DNA of 64,000 bases from Melieria omissa (GCA_963971225.1 OZ020269.1:101616905-101680904), one strand, 5' to 3'. Positions 1 to 12,212 are shown, counted from the stretch's first letter. Numbers and translations are program-made. Notes: generated by a model not told the origin, from the sequence alone.

Positions 1-1134
1 ACTAGCGACTAAGTACTCAGCTATGTCTTTGCTGCAGCCTGATGACGGAGACGTATGGTTGAAGTACGAAGAACCCGGCTCTGCGATGATGGTTATGTGT
101 TCTTCCGATATGGTTTTTCTGTGGTACTTGTTGTCGACGGCGAGGACTTGTGTTAAAGTTTTATCCTTGCGGCCATCAAAAAATAGTCCATCTATGCCCT
201 TGTGAGTGTGGTCGTCTTCATTCTGCCTCAGTTCCTTTCGAATTTTACTGCGTTTTCGACGGATTTTGCTTCGGTCGATTACTTTGGATCGGTCGTTGAG
301 TGATACGAGACCAAGATCATGCAGAACTGTTGTTGCTAATACAGCAGCCGATCTGTCCGAAACTCCGGTCCGATCGCAAGCTATAGCGAGGGAAGGCAGA
401 GAGATAGTAATTTTTTGGCACTCTCGATCCTGATTTGGCTTAGTTTTGAGTGATTCTCTATCTGGGATGTACTCATCGACAGTGGGACTGTCAGACGAGT
501 CCGTGTCGTATTCGGAACTTTCGGCAGAATAGGGTTGACTTTTGCTCGCATCGTCATCGATCTTCTTAATCTTCATTCGTTTGAGATTTGCTTCCTCTCT
601 TTCAGCTTTTCTCTTCAATTTTGATGTTACCACTTGATCTGTACCACCGATTATCATCTTTCTTGGTCCTCTCTGGTCTTGAAGGAACTGCCGTTCGTTT
701 GCCGGAATTTTGTTGTGTTTCGCACATTTGCAATTGGCCACCATATCGGAGCACTTGCATTTGCTGAGATCAAACAGAGTGTTAGCTTTGTCACGAAAGT
801 CCGATAATCTCCGTTGGTAGTTTGGTTGATTCCTTTTACATTTGTTGACTTTTAGCATTGTGTTGTATTTGTCGTGGAACGATCTAAGTTTTTCTATCGC
901 TTGTGCATGCGTTACTGTTGGAAGTGAGGCCCTTTGCCATATCTCTTCGACTTCATAGCACAGTTTTTGAGATATGTCAAAAAATTATGGGTATTTACCA
1001 TTGTCCGTCTTCAGATCTTGTCAAAGTTGAATATATTTCTTCATGAGATCGGTGTAGGTCGGCAGAGTATTGGTCGGCAGGTTTCGTGGAGCGCCAAATA
1101 TCACGCACGAAACTTTGTCTCTTGTAACTGTCAT
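1..1134 (-). pseudogene. Decayed copy of an uncharacterised insect protein family (DGRKDK motif), truncated by window edge
   Basis: Read on the minus strand from an ATG at 1134, one frame stays open from 984 to the window edge (over 320 codons). That is far longer than chance in this DNA. Two in-frame stops interrupt the N-terminal part: TGA at 1021-1023 and TAA at 985-987, with protein-like sequence continuing in the same frame on both sides. Visible features are a Cys cluster near residues 126-137 (CKC...CKC), a charged Ser/Asp-rich segment near residues 200-235, and a C-terminal block with FDGRKDKT near residue 319 followed by SEEHITIIAEPGSSYF. I recall this DGRKD block from unannotated multi-copy proteins of insects and cnidarians. 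Its biochemical role is unknown to me, and a transposon origin is only a suspicion. A 48-nt intron (GTAAAT...AAG) could remove the second stop but not the first. The homology is fairly sure and the pseudogene state is likely. Confidence 0.6.
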
Positions 1135-2025
1135 CTCTTTAAAAATATAAAGAAATAACTAGTAACCCTTCACTGCCCTACCTTTTTGCGCACAAGTTCA
1201 GGTACTCACCTTTTTTTTGTTTTTTTTTAATTAAATCAGATGTAACGTCACAAGTTTATTTCGAATCGGTCACTTCACAAGGAAATCGTGAACATTCAAC
1301 AATCATAAACAGAATTAAACTAGCGGGGTTTGCCACATTCCAACGATTAAAACACGAATTGTAATTTGTAATATTTTATTCGCTCAAACAGGACTGCTAC
1401 AATAAATAACTTAAAACCCGCAAACCTAAAGCAAAGGCTACTGAGATTTATTTTGAATCCTTAACTGAGTTGAAATTACGACTTTCACTTCTTTCGACGA
1501 AAGTGAAAAAAGTATTAAAAAAAATTATTTCAATTAGGTGATGGGCGATCAAGGAGTTGTTAGAAACTAATATAATTTTGCAGGATTGGTACCATGGACA
1601 TTTGGCACATTTCCAATATACTAGCTTCTTAAAATTTTAAAATCAATTTTTTCACTCCACCCTACTGTACACGACGAGTGAGAGTCCTACAAAGAGACAG
1701 AGAGAGAGCGCGCGACAGCGAAAATCAGTGACAGCTCCGCAAGCCATCTTCATAATAATTAAGCGTCGTTGATTAACTTCGCATTAATGCGCACAAAGCG
1801 TCATTTGCATGCGAATGTTAATACGCGTTGACGTTACGGCGCGGTGCCGCTGGCAGTCGGTAGATATGTAATGCTTTAAGTGAGTTGCATTTAAATTGTG
1901 TCAGCGATAAGTATGGAAATGCATTTTGACTACATGCATTGGAACATCATTTCGATGGGTCATGTATGAGCTCCCATGCTTGAACGAGTTGCTCAAGAAA
2001 GACCCGAACACTGCGATTTCTGAAC
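1135..2025. other. Non-coding stretch, nothing recognised
   Basis: AT-rich sequence with stops in all frames. It contains a short imperfect hairpin around 1481-1513 (ACTTTCACTTCTTTCG facing CGAAAGTGAAAAAAGT) and an AGAGAGAG/GCGC-rich patch near 1696-1720. I see no gene. Confidence 0.5.
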
Positions 2026-2029
2026 TATG

Positions 2030-3240
2030 ATATCAGGCAGGACCTTTGCGTTTTCAAATTTCTCATATCCACAAAACATTTACTATGGAAGTAAGGAGTC
2101 CCCCAGATGTGCTTTCCTTCAAGATGTCTTTTGCTCCCAGTGGTATTTTCTTTACAAATGTCTTCTTGTCCCAGATCAATTTTCCTCTGAGACTTATTTA
2201 TCTTTTTCATTCAAATTTTTGTAAATCCCATTTGACTTTTTCTTTTGAATCTGTGTTTCGACAAGATATCTTTTCCTCCCAAATGTCATCTTCTTCCAGA
2301 TGTATTTTCTTCTCAAATGTTTTTCTCTTACAGAAATCTTGTAATTCTATGTGACTTTTACTCTCAGATGAGCAGACAACCGACCGACAACCAACCGAAG
2401 CCTGTAGTTTCTTCACAGATATCCTTACCGCCAAATATAATTTTCTCTCAGATGTATTTCCCTCTACGAGTATGGTTTTCCCGAATACATTTCCCCCTTC
2501 AGATGATTTCCTCATATATTTTCTTTCTGCCCAATTGTCTGTCCCTCCCATATGTCGTTTTTTCTTAGTAGAGTTTTCCTTCAAAATGTCCTTTGCTCCC
2601 AGATGTGTTTTTCTTCTGAATGTCTTCTTCTCCCAGATTTATTTTCCTCTGAAATGTACGAGGAAAATGGACTTATATGACCTTTTCTCCCAGATTTCCT
2701 TTCTGTTCAAATGTGTTTTTCTCTCCACTATTTTCTCTTTCAAATGTCTTTTCGAATTTATTTTCCATTGAGATGCATTGTTTTTGCAGAGATCTTTTAC
2801 TTCCATGTGAATTTGTCTCCCCGATGAACAACCAACATACTCTAAGTCGTTTCTTCCCGAATATCTTTCGCTCTCATATATATTTTTCTCCCAAATATGT
2901 TTTCCTTCTAGTTCTTTTTTTTCCAGATGTGTTTTCTTTCTAAATGTCTTCTTCTTCCAGATTTATTTTCCTCTGAGATAAAAATGGACTTATATGACTT
3001 TTTTTCCCAGACGTCCTTTCAGTTCAAATGTATCTTTCTCTCCACTAATTTTTCTTTTCAACTGTCTTCTTTCAGATTTACTTATCACTAAAATTTGTTT
3101 TCTTTCAAAAATTTTTGTATGTGATTTTTTCATCCAAAACTTCTTTCTGTCCAATTTTGTTCCGATGCTTTTTTCTCCTATGTGTTTTTATTCCAAAAAG
3201 AGTTTTCTACCGAGGTTCTGGGCTTCCTATATTTTTATTT
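2030..3240. repeat. Degenerate T-rich tandem array (25-40 bp units), first of two inverted arrays
   Basis: Short divergent units recur about 40 times. They are built around CCCAGATGTATTTTC, CAAATGTCTTCTT and TTTTCCTCTGA on the plus strand. The pyrimidine bias opens long spurious frames on both strands, so none is called a gene. The reverse complement of the unit (GAAAATACATCTGGGAG) matches words in the array at 9115-10740, so the two look like diverged members of one family in opposite orientation. Confidence 0.6.
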
Positions 3241-3279
3241 AGTGATTTACCAAATATTTCTTCAAACTATAAGATAAAT

Positions 3280-3400
3280 AAATTGCCCTGGTTTGACCAC
3301 TTTGCCCGTTTACCTGAAGATGCTCCGGCGAAGTGGATATACGAAATGGTACCCTCAGGTGGAAGAGGACGACCACATCTGTGTTGAACGCAGACGCTAT
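3280..3400 (+). mobile_element. LINE reverse-transcriptase C-terminal fragment
   Basis: One frame reads WFDHFARLPEDAPAKWIYE followed by a Gly/Arg-rich GGRGRPHL stretch and then a stop. This is the pattern of the extreme C-terminus of many non-LTR retrotransposon polyproteins (GH.ARMPED...GRGRP..RW.D). Only about 35 codons survive. A second fragment with the same end lies at 6300-6420. Confidence 0.5.
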
Positions 3401-3637
3401 GCAGTGTTTAGCCAATCAAGACTTCATATTCTCTCCCTACTTGAAGTTTCAAGAACCTTCTTAATTGTAGGATAACACAAATAAAGTGGAAAAAGTGTCT
3501 GGTTGGTTGGTTCAAGTGGCGATGTTACATTCAACGTGAACATCCAGTTAATGCATTGGCGCCATTTTGTTACCACTATTCCCGGTAGGTACTTTACGGT
3601 ATACTGATGTTTTGTCTTCTGGACTCTTTACAGTGTA

Positions 3638-3907
3638 CACAGTGTGTCCCATGGTAAACGGAACCTTTTCAAAACATCGATTTATATTGGCGCCACCTAT
3701 TGGTGGATGTTAGCAATGGAAAGGTACATTCTTAACTGACATCCTGTCAAAATTTTATGACATTTGGTTCAATGGTGTTAATTGATCATGCAAAATGTTG
3801 CATTGCTGCGGAAGGAGACTAATTTGAATAAAATAAATGAGATTTGCCGGAATATTGAGTTTTTGTCTCTATTTTGAAAAGTTCCGTTTTCCATGGGACA
3901 CACTCTG
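3638..3907. mobile_element. 270-bp mariner/Tc1-type MITE
   Basis: The ends are inverted repeats. The left end reads CAGTGTGTCCCATGG and then TAAACGGAAC. The reverse complement of the right end reads CAGAGTGTGTCCCATGG and then AAAACGGAAC; about 30 bp match with few differences. A TA dinucleotide flanks each side (3636-3637 and 3908-3909), as expected for IS630/Tc1/mariner insertion. No transposase frame remains inside. Confidence 0.75.
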
Positions 3908-4098
3908 TATATCCTATTACTAATCCGTGATATTGATAAAAGAGATTAGCGAGTTTATGGTCCACTTCGCTATCTCTTCGAAATTCTGCAGTATATACTA
4001 CAATGATGAGTATCAAACAAAACAAAGGGAAAAAGTGTATATTGAAAGAGTGAAGTGAAAGTAAGTGAAATAAGTGAAAAATGTTCAATAAAGTGACT

Positions 4099-4106
4099 AC
4101 TAATGG
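4099..4106. repeat. Left target-site duplication of the hAT element
   Basis: ACTAATGG, identical to 6224-6231 on the other side of the element. Confidence 0.88.
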
Positions 4107-6223
4107 CAGTGGCGTCCCCAGGGGGGGATTAGGGGGATGGATCCCCCCCTTGGTCGAAGAATTCATTTATGCAATTTGATATAAAGATATGGAATTGTGA
4201 AAAATTTTTACTATTTGCTTTATCTCTTCTGTAATCACCCACTTAAAACCTAATAACTGAACCTCCCATGATCTGGCCAGACCATGATGTGAGCAAGAGG
4301 ATAGTCAAGGATTGTTGTTAATGATATAAAAAAAATCAGAAAGTATAAAGAAATAATTTTTTTAGCTTGCCTACATTATTTTTACGTAAAACGGTGAAAA
4401 TATACTAGAATAATTAAGTAAATAGCGAGTTTCAACTTCAATGAATTAATTTTGAAATAAAAAAAAAACGACAGTAAAGCAAGAAAATAAAAAAAAATTT
4501 ATTAATGTAAAATTCGTTACTTATGGATCTACTTCAACTGCTTGACCAATGCAATTATTTCAACGATGTAATGCAGTATCATGACTAAACCACATTGAGA
4601 TTTTACATTCAACACATACAAATCGCGTTTTGATATATCTATTTCTGGATTCCTGCACTGTCAATAATTATGAACTGCTTTGCCAAAAAAATATGAAATG
4701 AAATGAAAAATATGCAAAACATGCTCAACATGTTATTGTTCATGCTGAACTGGCCGGATGTCTTTCTCCTTGTCGCCTTCGGTGTCGCTATCTTCACATT
4801 GAACTATCTAAACGACCATTTTTCTATCAGTATCAGAAGCTTGGTTTTTTTAGGGCCAAATGAAAGCGTGAAACTGGCAGCACCGTTATTATTACCTCTA
4901 GCAGCAAATTATTTAATATCTTAAATTCGTTGCTCTAAAGCATTAGTTTCCGCTATTGCTTAGACAATTTTTTTAGAGAAATTTTCTTCTCTGATTTAGC
5001 TCCAGCGTCGAAGTTCAAAGGCAATGTCCACCTGATCCTCAAAATAGCATTCCCTTCCTTTCATCTCTGCCACAGAAAACACCCAATCGAATTGATAAAA
5101 AACCAGACTCTACAAGACCACAAATGCTTCCTTCACTTCAGGATTGTAATTGAATTGACACCAAAACACGGATATAACCATGAATACAATGGATAAGTAT
5201 TAATTTTGAATATGTTCCAATATTATTTTCCAAGAAAAATTCTAATTCATTAACCCAAAGAAAATAAAAACCAAGGCGAATGAAAAACACTTGGACCAGG
5301 TACATTTTGCGTCAGCTAATTTATGTCACTATTAACGGGATGGCAGGAAAAATGCTTCAAATCGGGTCAGATGGAAAAGCCTAGTTGAAAATATATATAA
5401 AATAAAAATATATTTATAAACAATTCTGACAATAATTACGTCGAAAATAAAAAAAAAAAAACTGAAAATAACTGGTAATTTTGTATGAAAATGCACCATG
5501 GTCTGACCAAGCCACGGTTTTGGGTTTTGTGCTTAGAAAGGATCAGTTAAGGATATCATGAAATATGAGCTCGATAGCTTAATTACAACATTACTAAAAT
5601 GCATCCAAAATTCAATATGGTCTGGCCCGAACCGGATGCCCGCAGAAGTGTTAAGAATAAATGATTAAAAAAATCAGCATTGCATTTGTTCTCGCAGAAT
5701 AGTTGTATTTTTAGAGTTCCCAAAAGTATCGACTATTTACCAAAGTAGTAGTCAAACGCAGGCTTCATGCCAACCCTGCATGATCTGTTGAAATTTGGAA
5801 AAAAATGCACTTACATTTTTTTGGTGAGTTGTGTGTAAACATGGAAACATGGTCACCTATATCATAATTAAATTTCAGAACGTCATACATTTTGTAAATG
5901 TTGGATTTCTTTTACATAGCTGGTGTGTTATGCTTTTTAAAATACGTCTTTTGAGTTTTTCGTAATTCTTTTAGAAAGTTTTTTCAATATGTAATAACTT
6001 AACACAAAGTTGAATTTTTTAGTTGGGATTTTATGACTTTAAAATACATGTCACTAAAATTTTTTGTTTTAAGAAGTTTATGCTATATGTATACATATAT
6101 GTATGTATGCACATCTTTATTCAACATACATTAAAAATAATACGCAAAGACGAAAGTATAAAAATGGCGTTAAACTGGAGTTTTTGCATATCCCCCCTTC
6201 CCGAAATCCTGGGGACGCCACTG
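4107..6223. mobile_element. 2.1-kb hAT-type DNA transposon, degenerate or non-autonomous
   Basis: The left end CAGTGGCGTCCCCAGG and the right end CCTGGGGACGCCACTG form a perfect 16-bp terminal inverted repeat. The 8-bp sequence ACTAATGG directly flanks both ends (4099-4106 and 6224-6231). CAGTGGCG-type termini with an 8-bp target duplication are diagnostic of the hAT superfamily. The 2.1-kb interior is AT-rich and no long transposase frame survives. A short acidic minus-strand stretch near 4740-4800 could be a remnant but I cannot assign it. The intact duplication suggests the insertion is not very old, so it may be a deleted, non-autonomous copy. Confidence 0.88.
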
Positions 6224-6231
6224 ACTAATGG
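6224..6231. repeat. Right target-site duplication of the hAT element
   Basis: ACTAATGG, identical to 4099-4106. Confidence 0.88.
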
Positions 6232-6299
6232 TGATCTGTATTAAAGATATGCAGTGCGTTTTAAATGGGCACAATCCAGTGATACGAACTACGTCTGCT

Positions 6300-6420
6300 T
6301 TGGTGACCTATACAAATTATCGCAACAATTTTATTATCACAGAAGCGAAAAACTCCGTGTAAGAGGATGACCACATCTGCATTGGAAGGACCAAGTTTCG
6401 CAGAACTTAATGGGGCTCAG
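6300..6420 (+). mobile_element. Second LINE tail fragment
   Basis: The segment AGAGGATGACCACATCTG matches the 3280-3400 fragment (AGAGGACGACCACATCTG). It continues with codons for HWKDQVSQNL, the usual RPHLRWKDQV ending of a LINE open reading frame. The frame is broken by stops shortly downstream. Confidence 0.45.
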
Positions 6421-6429
6421 AATTTCCAA

Positions 6430-9110
6430 CTGATGCCAGCCAGCAGACTTAGAGAAAACACTCTGGGAACCTACCGCTTCCCAACAAAATTTAAAGACGC
6501 TTCTACAGTTATTTTAAGATTAATTCTGAAATTAACTCTAATTGCTTTATCCCACTTCTAAATCTTTCTTAAGACGCTATTTGCTGTGTCACTTACTTTT
6601 CCCTTCCAATGTTCATAGACCTCGTACTTGTTTTGAAACATTAAGAATGTCGGATGTAAAAGGATTATATCTATTTCTTTAACGTTGAAGGTAGATCCTT
6701 AATGAAGTCATGAAAAGAAGTTGGAGAGAGCAACAAAACCCACGCTTCACTTCCGCGATACTTTTATTTCAACTCCAAATCCCTGCAACGATTTTTTCCA
6801 CAAATATTATCCCCACAGTTTTTTCCCCCAAACCCAAAACAAAAAACCTCTTTTTTCGTTTTCGATTTCCAACTGCCCAGCACGCTTTTCTCATTTACTT
6901 CTTCGATAATTCTACAATCCGTTACGCGTATTAGAGGCAAACCTACAAAAAGACAAAAAAAAAACAGCGCCAATGGCAAACAATGCACAAATAGCTTCAC
7001 ACTGCCTATAAATTAGAAATTAACGTTGTGCACCTAGAAATATGCAAAACAATGCGCGCCAACGTCAGTGCCAAACAAAAAAACGCAGCACCAAATCACA
7101 AAGCGCCACTGTCAGTTTTCGGCAAAACTGCAGTCGGCGAAGAGAAAAAGTGAAATCATGGCCAACGAAGCGGAAATTATGCAATGCGAATGCACATTTT
7201 CATTTGAAAGAGCGGCGTGAGCGCCTCCAAAGCGCAGCTCGGCCCAAAAAGCGCCAGCAGGACTTGGCAACAAAAAAAAATACAATTTGGCAACTGCGTA
7301 AAGTCAAAAATCATAAAAACGCATCAATGTCGTTGCGAGTGAAATTGCAAAACGCAGCGAATTGTAAAGCAACAACAACAAAAAACACATTGCAGCAACA
7401 ATCAGAAACACTATTAAAGTGATGGCAGATGGCTGAACAGTTTTTAATTAGTTGCGCATCGTTTTCAAGGTAATGGAAATTGGAGGTGAAAATATAAATT
7501 TGTTCATAATTGAATATTTTCATTTTTCATAATGTTTTTGCATAATTTTCCTGGTATAATTTTTGTAATAATTTTTTTTAGAATTTTTTTTGAATATTAT
7601 AATTTTTTGCATAATTTTTTCTGGTATATTTTTTATAATTTTTTTTTATAATTTTTTTTGGTATAGCAATCAGTTTCAAATCGAACTTGTTTAAAAACGC
7701 AGTCTGCAAAATTTCCTTTCATATTGAAACATATTTAAAGCGCAACTTTAAATTTTCAAATCATTCACATTCACACATCAATTATGCTGCCAACAACAAT
7801 TTAGTCTACACACAACTAACATCATGTTTGCGGTTGAACGAACTCAACTTTCATGCTTTCTGCTAATGTTTTGCTCATTTTTTCCTCATCATTTCCGTTC
7901 TCTTTCGACGATCCGAATGGAAAAGGAAAAATGAAAATGCTACATTTTCCGCTTTTTATTAGTTAAGTGAAAATTTTGTGCAGACTGACAACACACTCAT
8001 ACGCCCAGCACATCCATCCGGCAGAATGTCTCAATTTTTGAAATTAACATTCGGCCTGAAAGTATGCAGTGCTGACAGGCGTCAAGCGTGTGCGACGGCA
8101 ACGACAGCGCCAGTAAATAGCAAATGAACATGTAATTTTCTGACACAGTGACACATACTTCAAAGCACACAGCACTCATACATATACCGCTTACACAGAC
8201 ACACATACACATACACACATGAGTACATGCACCGTTGCTAGTTTTGCATGCAACACATTTAGTTACATAGTGAAGTCTACGATCGGACGGACGGCTGCTT
8301 GTTTGCTTACGTGTAAATAAAAATAAAACAGAACGAAAGATGTTGCAGCCAGCAACATATTGGCACACACTAATACACATACAAATAGTTGTATACACTG
8401 ATAGAAATAAGTGATTTTATTTTAACTGTTAAAAATTTTCTATTTCAACGTTGTGGTCTGGTTCGATTTCGATGTGATTTATAAAAGTCAGATGCAAATG
8501 AAATCACAACAAAAGTTCATTATAGTTTGTATAAGAAATAAGTTTATATATTAAATTTAAAAATATTCGAGGACTGTCGATTCAATTTAAATAGTAAATT
8601 TGTTAAATGATCATTCTTATCGATTTAAAGGGCTTTGAACATTGAACAAATCAAAGAAAACGAAAGTTTTAATAATCGAATTTGAAAAAACAAAACAAGG
8701 AACTTTCAATTTTAAGCCTAAATAACCTAAGATTAACTTAATCTTTACAGACATTGATTCATTTCTTTCAAACTGATATCTACTACCGAACTAAGACTGA
8801 CTGACGCCAACAAGGGAGGGACTGACGCCGAGCTTTGTGCTACCAATCACAGGGTTTCTGATCCTTTTGTAAATTTATCAAAAGGATCTTCAGTAGAGCA
8901 GGTCAACTCCGCAATTATGTTTTCGCTCAAAGGTTGTTTTGATCTAAAGTAGTTTTTAATGGTTTTCAGTTAATGAATTGGGATTAAAACCCTAGGACTC
9001 TCAAATGGTGATCCAATTCACTAGTCACTGAACTACTGCAGACAAGTAAACGTAACAAAATTTATGAGAAGAACAGTTCAACTTTAGAACATAAATATCG
9101 ACTAAGAAGA
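6430..9110. other. Non-coding stretch with low-complexity patches
   Basis: I recognise no gene. 7042-7422 has a 126-codon frame, but it is Gln/Lys/Arg/Asn/Ser-rich and follows from A-rich, CAA/CAG-rich sequence, so I do not call it coding. 7520-7660 is a T-rich tract built on ATAATTTTTT. 8150-8225 is CA-rich with CACACATACACATACA. The rest is unstructured AT-rich DNA. Confidence 0.4.
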
Positions 9111-9114
9111 TCTG

Positions 9115-10740
9115 AAGTGAAATATGGCTGTGAGGAAAAAGACATCTGAGGAAGAGGAATCTAGGATTAAAACTTCTGCGACTAAGAAATACATCACGAA
9201 GTGAAACACATATCGAAAGAAAATATATCTGATGACGAAAAACTATACATGGGCGAAAATTAGATGTGGGAGAAAAGAAAAGACATTTAAGAAGGAAATA
9301 TATCTGTTTTTAAAACACAAAAATTTTAACTGTGGGAAAAAACACCTAAAGGAAACTTATATCTAGAAGAAAAAGTCACTTGAGGGGAAAAACATCTGAT
9401 AAAAAAGATATTTAAGAAGGAAAGATATCTGTAAGGAGAGTACAGAAAATTTAACTGCTGGAAACATAGACTTGGGAGTAAATTATATCTGGAAGCAAAG
9501 GTCATTTGAGTTGGAAAAACGTCTGATGGAAAAAGTTATTCAAGAAGCAATGATTTCCGGAGGGCAAACACAGAAATAGAAACTTAGCAGTCAAGTCAAA
9601 TAGCTGTTAGCCATTGAAGAAAAAACAGAACTGTAGAAAAGCAATATCAGACCAAAGAAAGATACACTGGAGAAAACATAAACACTTCAAAGAAAAATAC
9701 GTCTGGGAGAATAAACTTCGAAGAAGAAAAAACATTCGTAAAAAAAGATTTGAGAGAGAAAAGGTATGTAGGTAGAAGAAAAAACACATGAAAAAAGAGA
9801 GGAAAATAATCTGAAAGAAAAATAAACTTCAGAGGTAAAACTTTTTGTTGAAAAAGACACCTGGAAGCAAACGATATCTGACCAAAAATTTGAAAGAAAC
9901 AAAAACACTTGAAAGAGAAATAAGCCTGGAGGAACAAAACTTTTAAGAAATGACAACTGTCAAAAGAATTTCACGGAGAATATAACGAAAAAAAACACAG
10001 AAAAAAGAATGAAAGACATTTGGGAGAAAAATACACTTCAAAGGGAAAACTTTTAGGAGAAAAATACACTTGAGAGGAAAAACTTTTAGGCGAAAAAGAC
10101 ACCTAGAAGCAAACGATATCTGAAAAAAGTTGGAGGAAAGAAAAACACTTGAAAGCAAAATAAGCCTGGAAGAACAAACTTTTAAGAAATTACATCCGTA
10201 AAGAAAGATTTCAGGGAGAAAAGGACATATAGGAGAAAATGATAGGTACAGATAAAAAGAGGGAAGGACTTCTGGGAGAAAAATACACTTGAGCAGGAAA
10301 ACTTTTATGAGAAAAATACACTTGAGAAGGAAAACTTTTAAGAGGAAAAAACACTTGAAAAGGAAAGCTTTAAGGAAAAAAGACACTTGAGACGAAAAAA
10401 CTTCTGAGAGAAAAGTTCTCATGTCAAAAACGTGCAGCTAAATATGACATTTCAGAGGAAAACACATCTGAAAGGAAACTTATTCAAAAGGGAAACATAT
10501 TCGTATTTAGGGAAAATAACATCTGATAGCAAAATACACCTGAGAACAAAAAATTTACAAAAAACACATGGAAAAAGAAGATATCTATGAAAAAGACAAC
10601 TGGAAGATAAAGATATATGCGAAGAAAGGACATCTGGAAAGAAAAGACATATTGAAGAAAAATATGTTTAGTACAAGAAACCATTTGTAGGGAAAAGTTC
10701 TCTAAGAAAGAAAAGACCTCATGTCTGAAACGTGCAGCTA
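9115..10740. repeat. Degenerate A-rich tandem array, second of two inverted arrays
   Basis: Units of about 25-40 bp such as GGGAGAAAAATACACTTGA, GAGGAAAAACTTTTAGG, AAAGATATCTG and GGAAAAACATCTGA repeat through 1.6 kb. Some neighbouring units (10020-10090 and 10270-10360) are close copies, so part of the array expanded more recently. It shares vocabulary with the reverse complement of 2030-3240. Long minus-strand frames here (Phe/Leu/Ser-rich) are consequences of composition. Confidence 0.65.
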
Positions 10741-10759
10741 TGCTTCTAGGCTCCCACAG

Positions 10760-12060
10760 TCTTAGAAGCATTGAAAAAAAGAGCTGATTGTAATCACTGA
10801 TTGAAAGAAGAATGTAGTTTGTTTGCAATTATGGCTACGAGTCTCATTCAAATTCATTCAAAACACGCTTATTGCTTCAGAATCGATCGAGTGATTAAGC
10901 TGATATGAGACAAAAATCGATCCAACAGCAGAGATTCTCTCAGAGATCGATGTCTTTTAGTTGCACAAGCTTTTCATTATTTCCATAGTAAATGCTTTGT
11001 GAAAATGAGGGATTTGAAACCACAAAAGTACTGCGAGGGCATATGGACCAAGTAACCTGATGGGTCTAAACATTTTATTGGGGAAATCTTCTGGTTTTCT
11101 TTTCTTGGAAAACAATAAACTATTCATTATATCACATGTTGGATTATTGGATTAAATATAAATGCTTTCTGATGGGATCTCTATAATACGTACCACAAAA
11201 ACTTTTTTTAAACAAAAATTATCAGGAGTATCGATATAGCGAAACCAGATGCTCGAACTTCAGTTCTTAGTTGGGGCTTTCTTCATACAGAGACAGTCAC
11301 CATAACCTACCTAATCGACCCACCATCGGTATAGCCGAAGTATAGATGAAGTACAGATCGATATAGTGGAACCATAGATGAAGTACAGACAGGTATAATG
11401 GAAGTATAGATGAAAGCCACGTGGTTCCGTCTAGACTGGATAGGTACATTCGAGGCAGTGAAGTTATTGCAAAATTGTTCAAGAGACTAAAAACTGTTAA
11501 TTTTAAAGTCATGAGACTTAAATTAAGGCTGGAATGATTGACTTAACGGATCTTTCTGATGCTCAACTTTATATAGAAAAACCCTTAAAGCAGCCATTAA
11601 GCGCTTCAGACGCTTAAGGACCTTTTAGGTTCCTTTTTAAGATTTTTTCGGCACAAAGTCGAACAGTAAACAAAAGAAAAAATATAACAAAAACTATAAA
11701 ACTTTTAAACAAAAAATATAAAAAAATAAGATTTTCAAAAATTTAGATCTCTGCCATCAAAATTTAATGAAAAGTCAAACTTACAATATTTTCATATTTT
11801 TAACAAAAAACATGATTGCATTAGTGAAGTTAATCTTATGTCTGTAATGTCTAAACGATTTCCATCAAAAAAATATATACGTTCAAGTAGTGAACTATAT
11901 TCCCCCAAGATCCCAAACTTCAAAACCTATAAACTAATCCATTATTTTGTTCAGTGCACTTTTTCGTTACAAATGCATGCAAATGTGCGTGCAGTATGCA
12001 AGAAATTCGTCTGTTGTGCAGCTGTGTAACATTTTGTTTTTTTTCCACTAACTTCCGTCA
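10760..12060. other. Non-coding stretch containing a small minisatellite
   Basis: At about 11330-11420 a 30-33 bp unit (TATAGCCGAAGTATAGATGA / TATAGTGGAACCATAGATGA / TATAATGGAAGTATAGATGA) occurs three times. Elsewhere the stretch is unstructured and becomes A-rich after 11640. No gene is seen. Confidence 0.45.
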
Positions 12061-12065
12061 TGTAG

Positions 12066-12212
12066 CCATCATCTCTAGCATCTGGCAATAGCAACAGAAG
12101 CGGCAGCGACAGCGACAGCGGCAGCAGCCAACAAACCGCCAGTGGAAGTGACTTGCATATCTCCACTTTAGTGCTTTCGCTCCGCTTCGTGTCCACACCG
12201 TCGTTGCTCTAA
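12066..12212 (+). CDS. Candidate 3'-terminal coding exon, Ser/Gly/Asp-rich (48 codons)
   Basis: A good splice acceptor (T-rich tract, then CCGTCATGTAG at 12055-12065) is followed by an open frame to TAA at 12210-12212. The frame encodes PSSLASGNSNRSGSDSDSGS, then SQQTASGSDL and a short hydrophobic tail. The acidic Ser-rich stretch is the low-complexity type found in nuclear regulatory proteins. The GC content and regular codons stand out from the flanks. However, CAG/AGC repeats of this kind are also common in fly introns, and I found no partner exon. It could be an alternative last exon of a large plus-strand gene, or chance. Confidence 0.25.
   Translation, partial: PSSLASGNSNRSGSDSDSGSSQQTASGSDLHISTLVLSLRFVSTPSLL

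Noticed and set aside
2207..2584. 125-codon Lys/Glu-rich minus-strand frame
   Set aside because: Falls entirely in a degenerate purine/pyrimidine-biased tandem array; plus-strand frames overlap it.
9607..10422. Phe/Leu/Ser-rich minus-strand frames up to 159 codons, membrane-protein-like
   Set aside because: Produced by the A-rich tandem array; apparent hydrophobic segments track the repeat unit.
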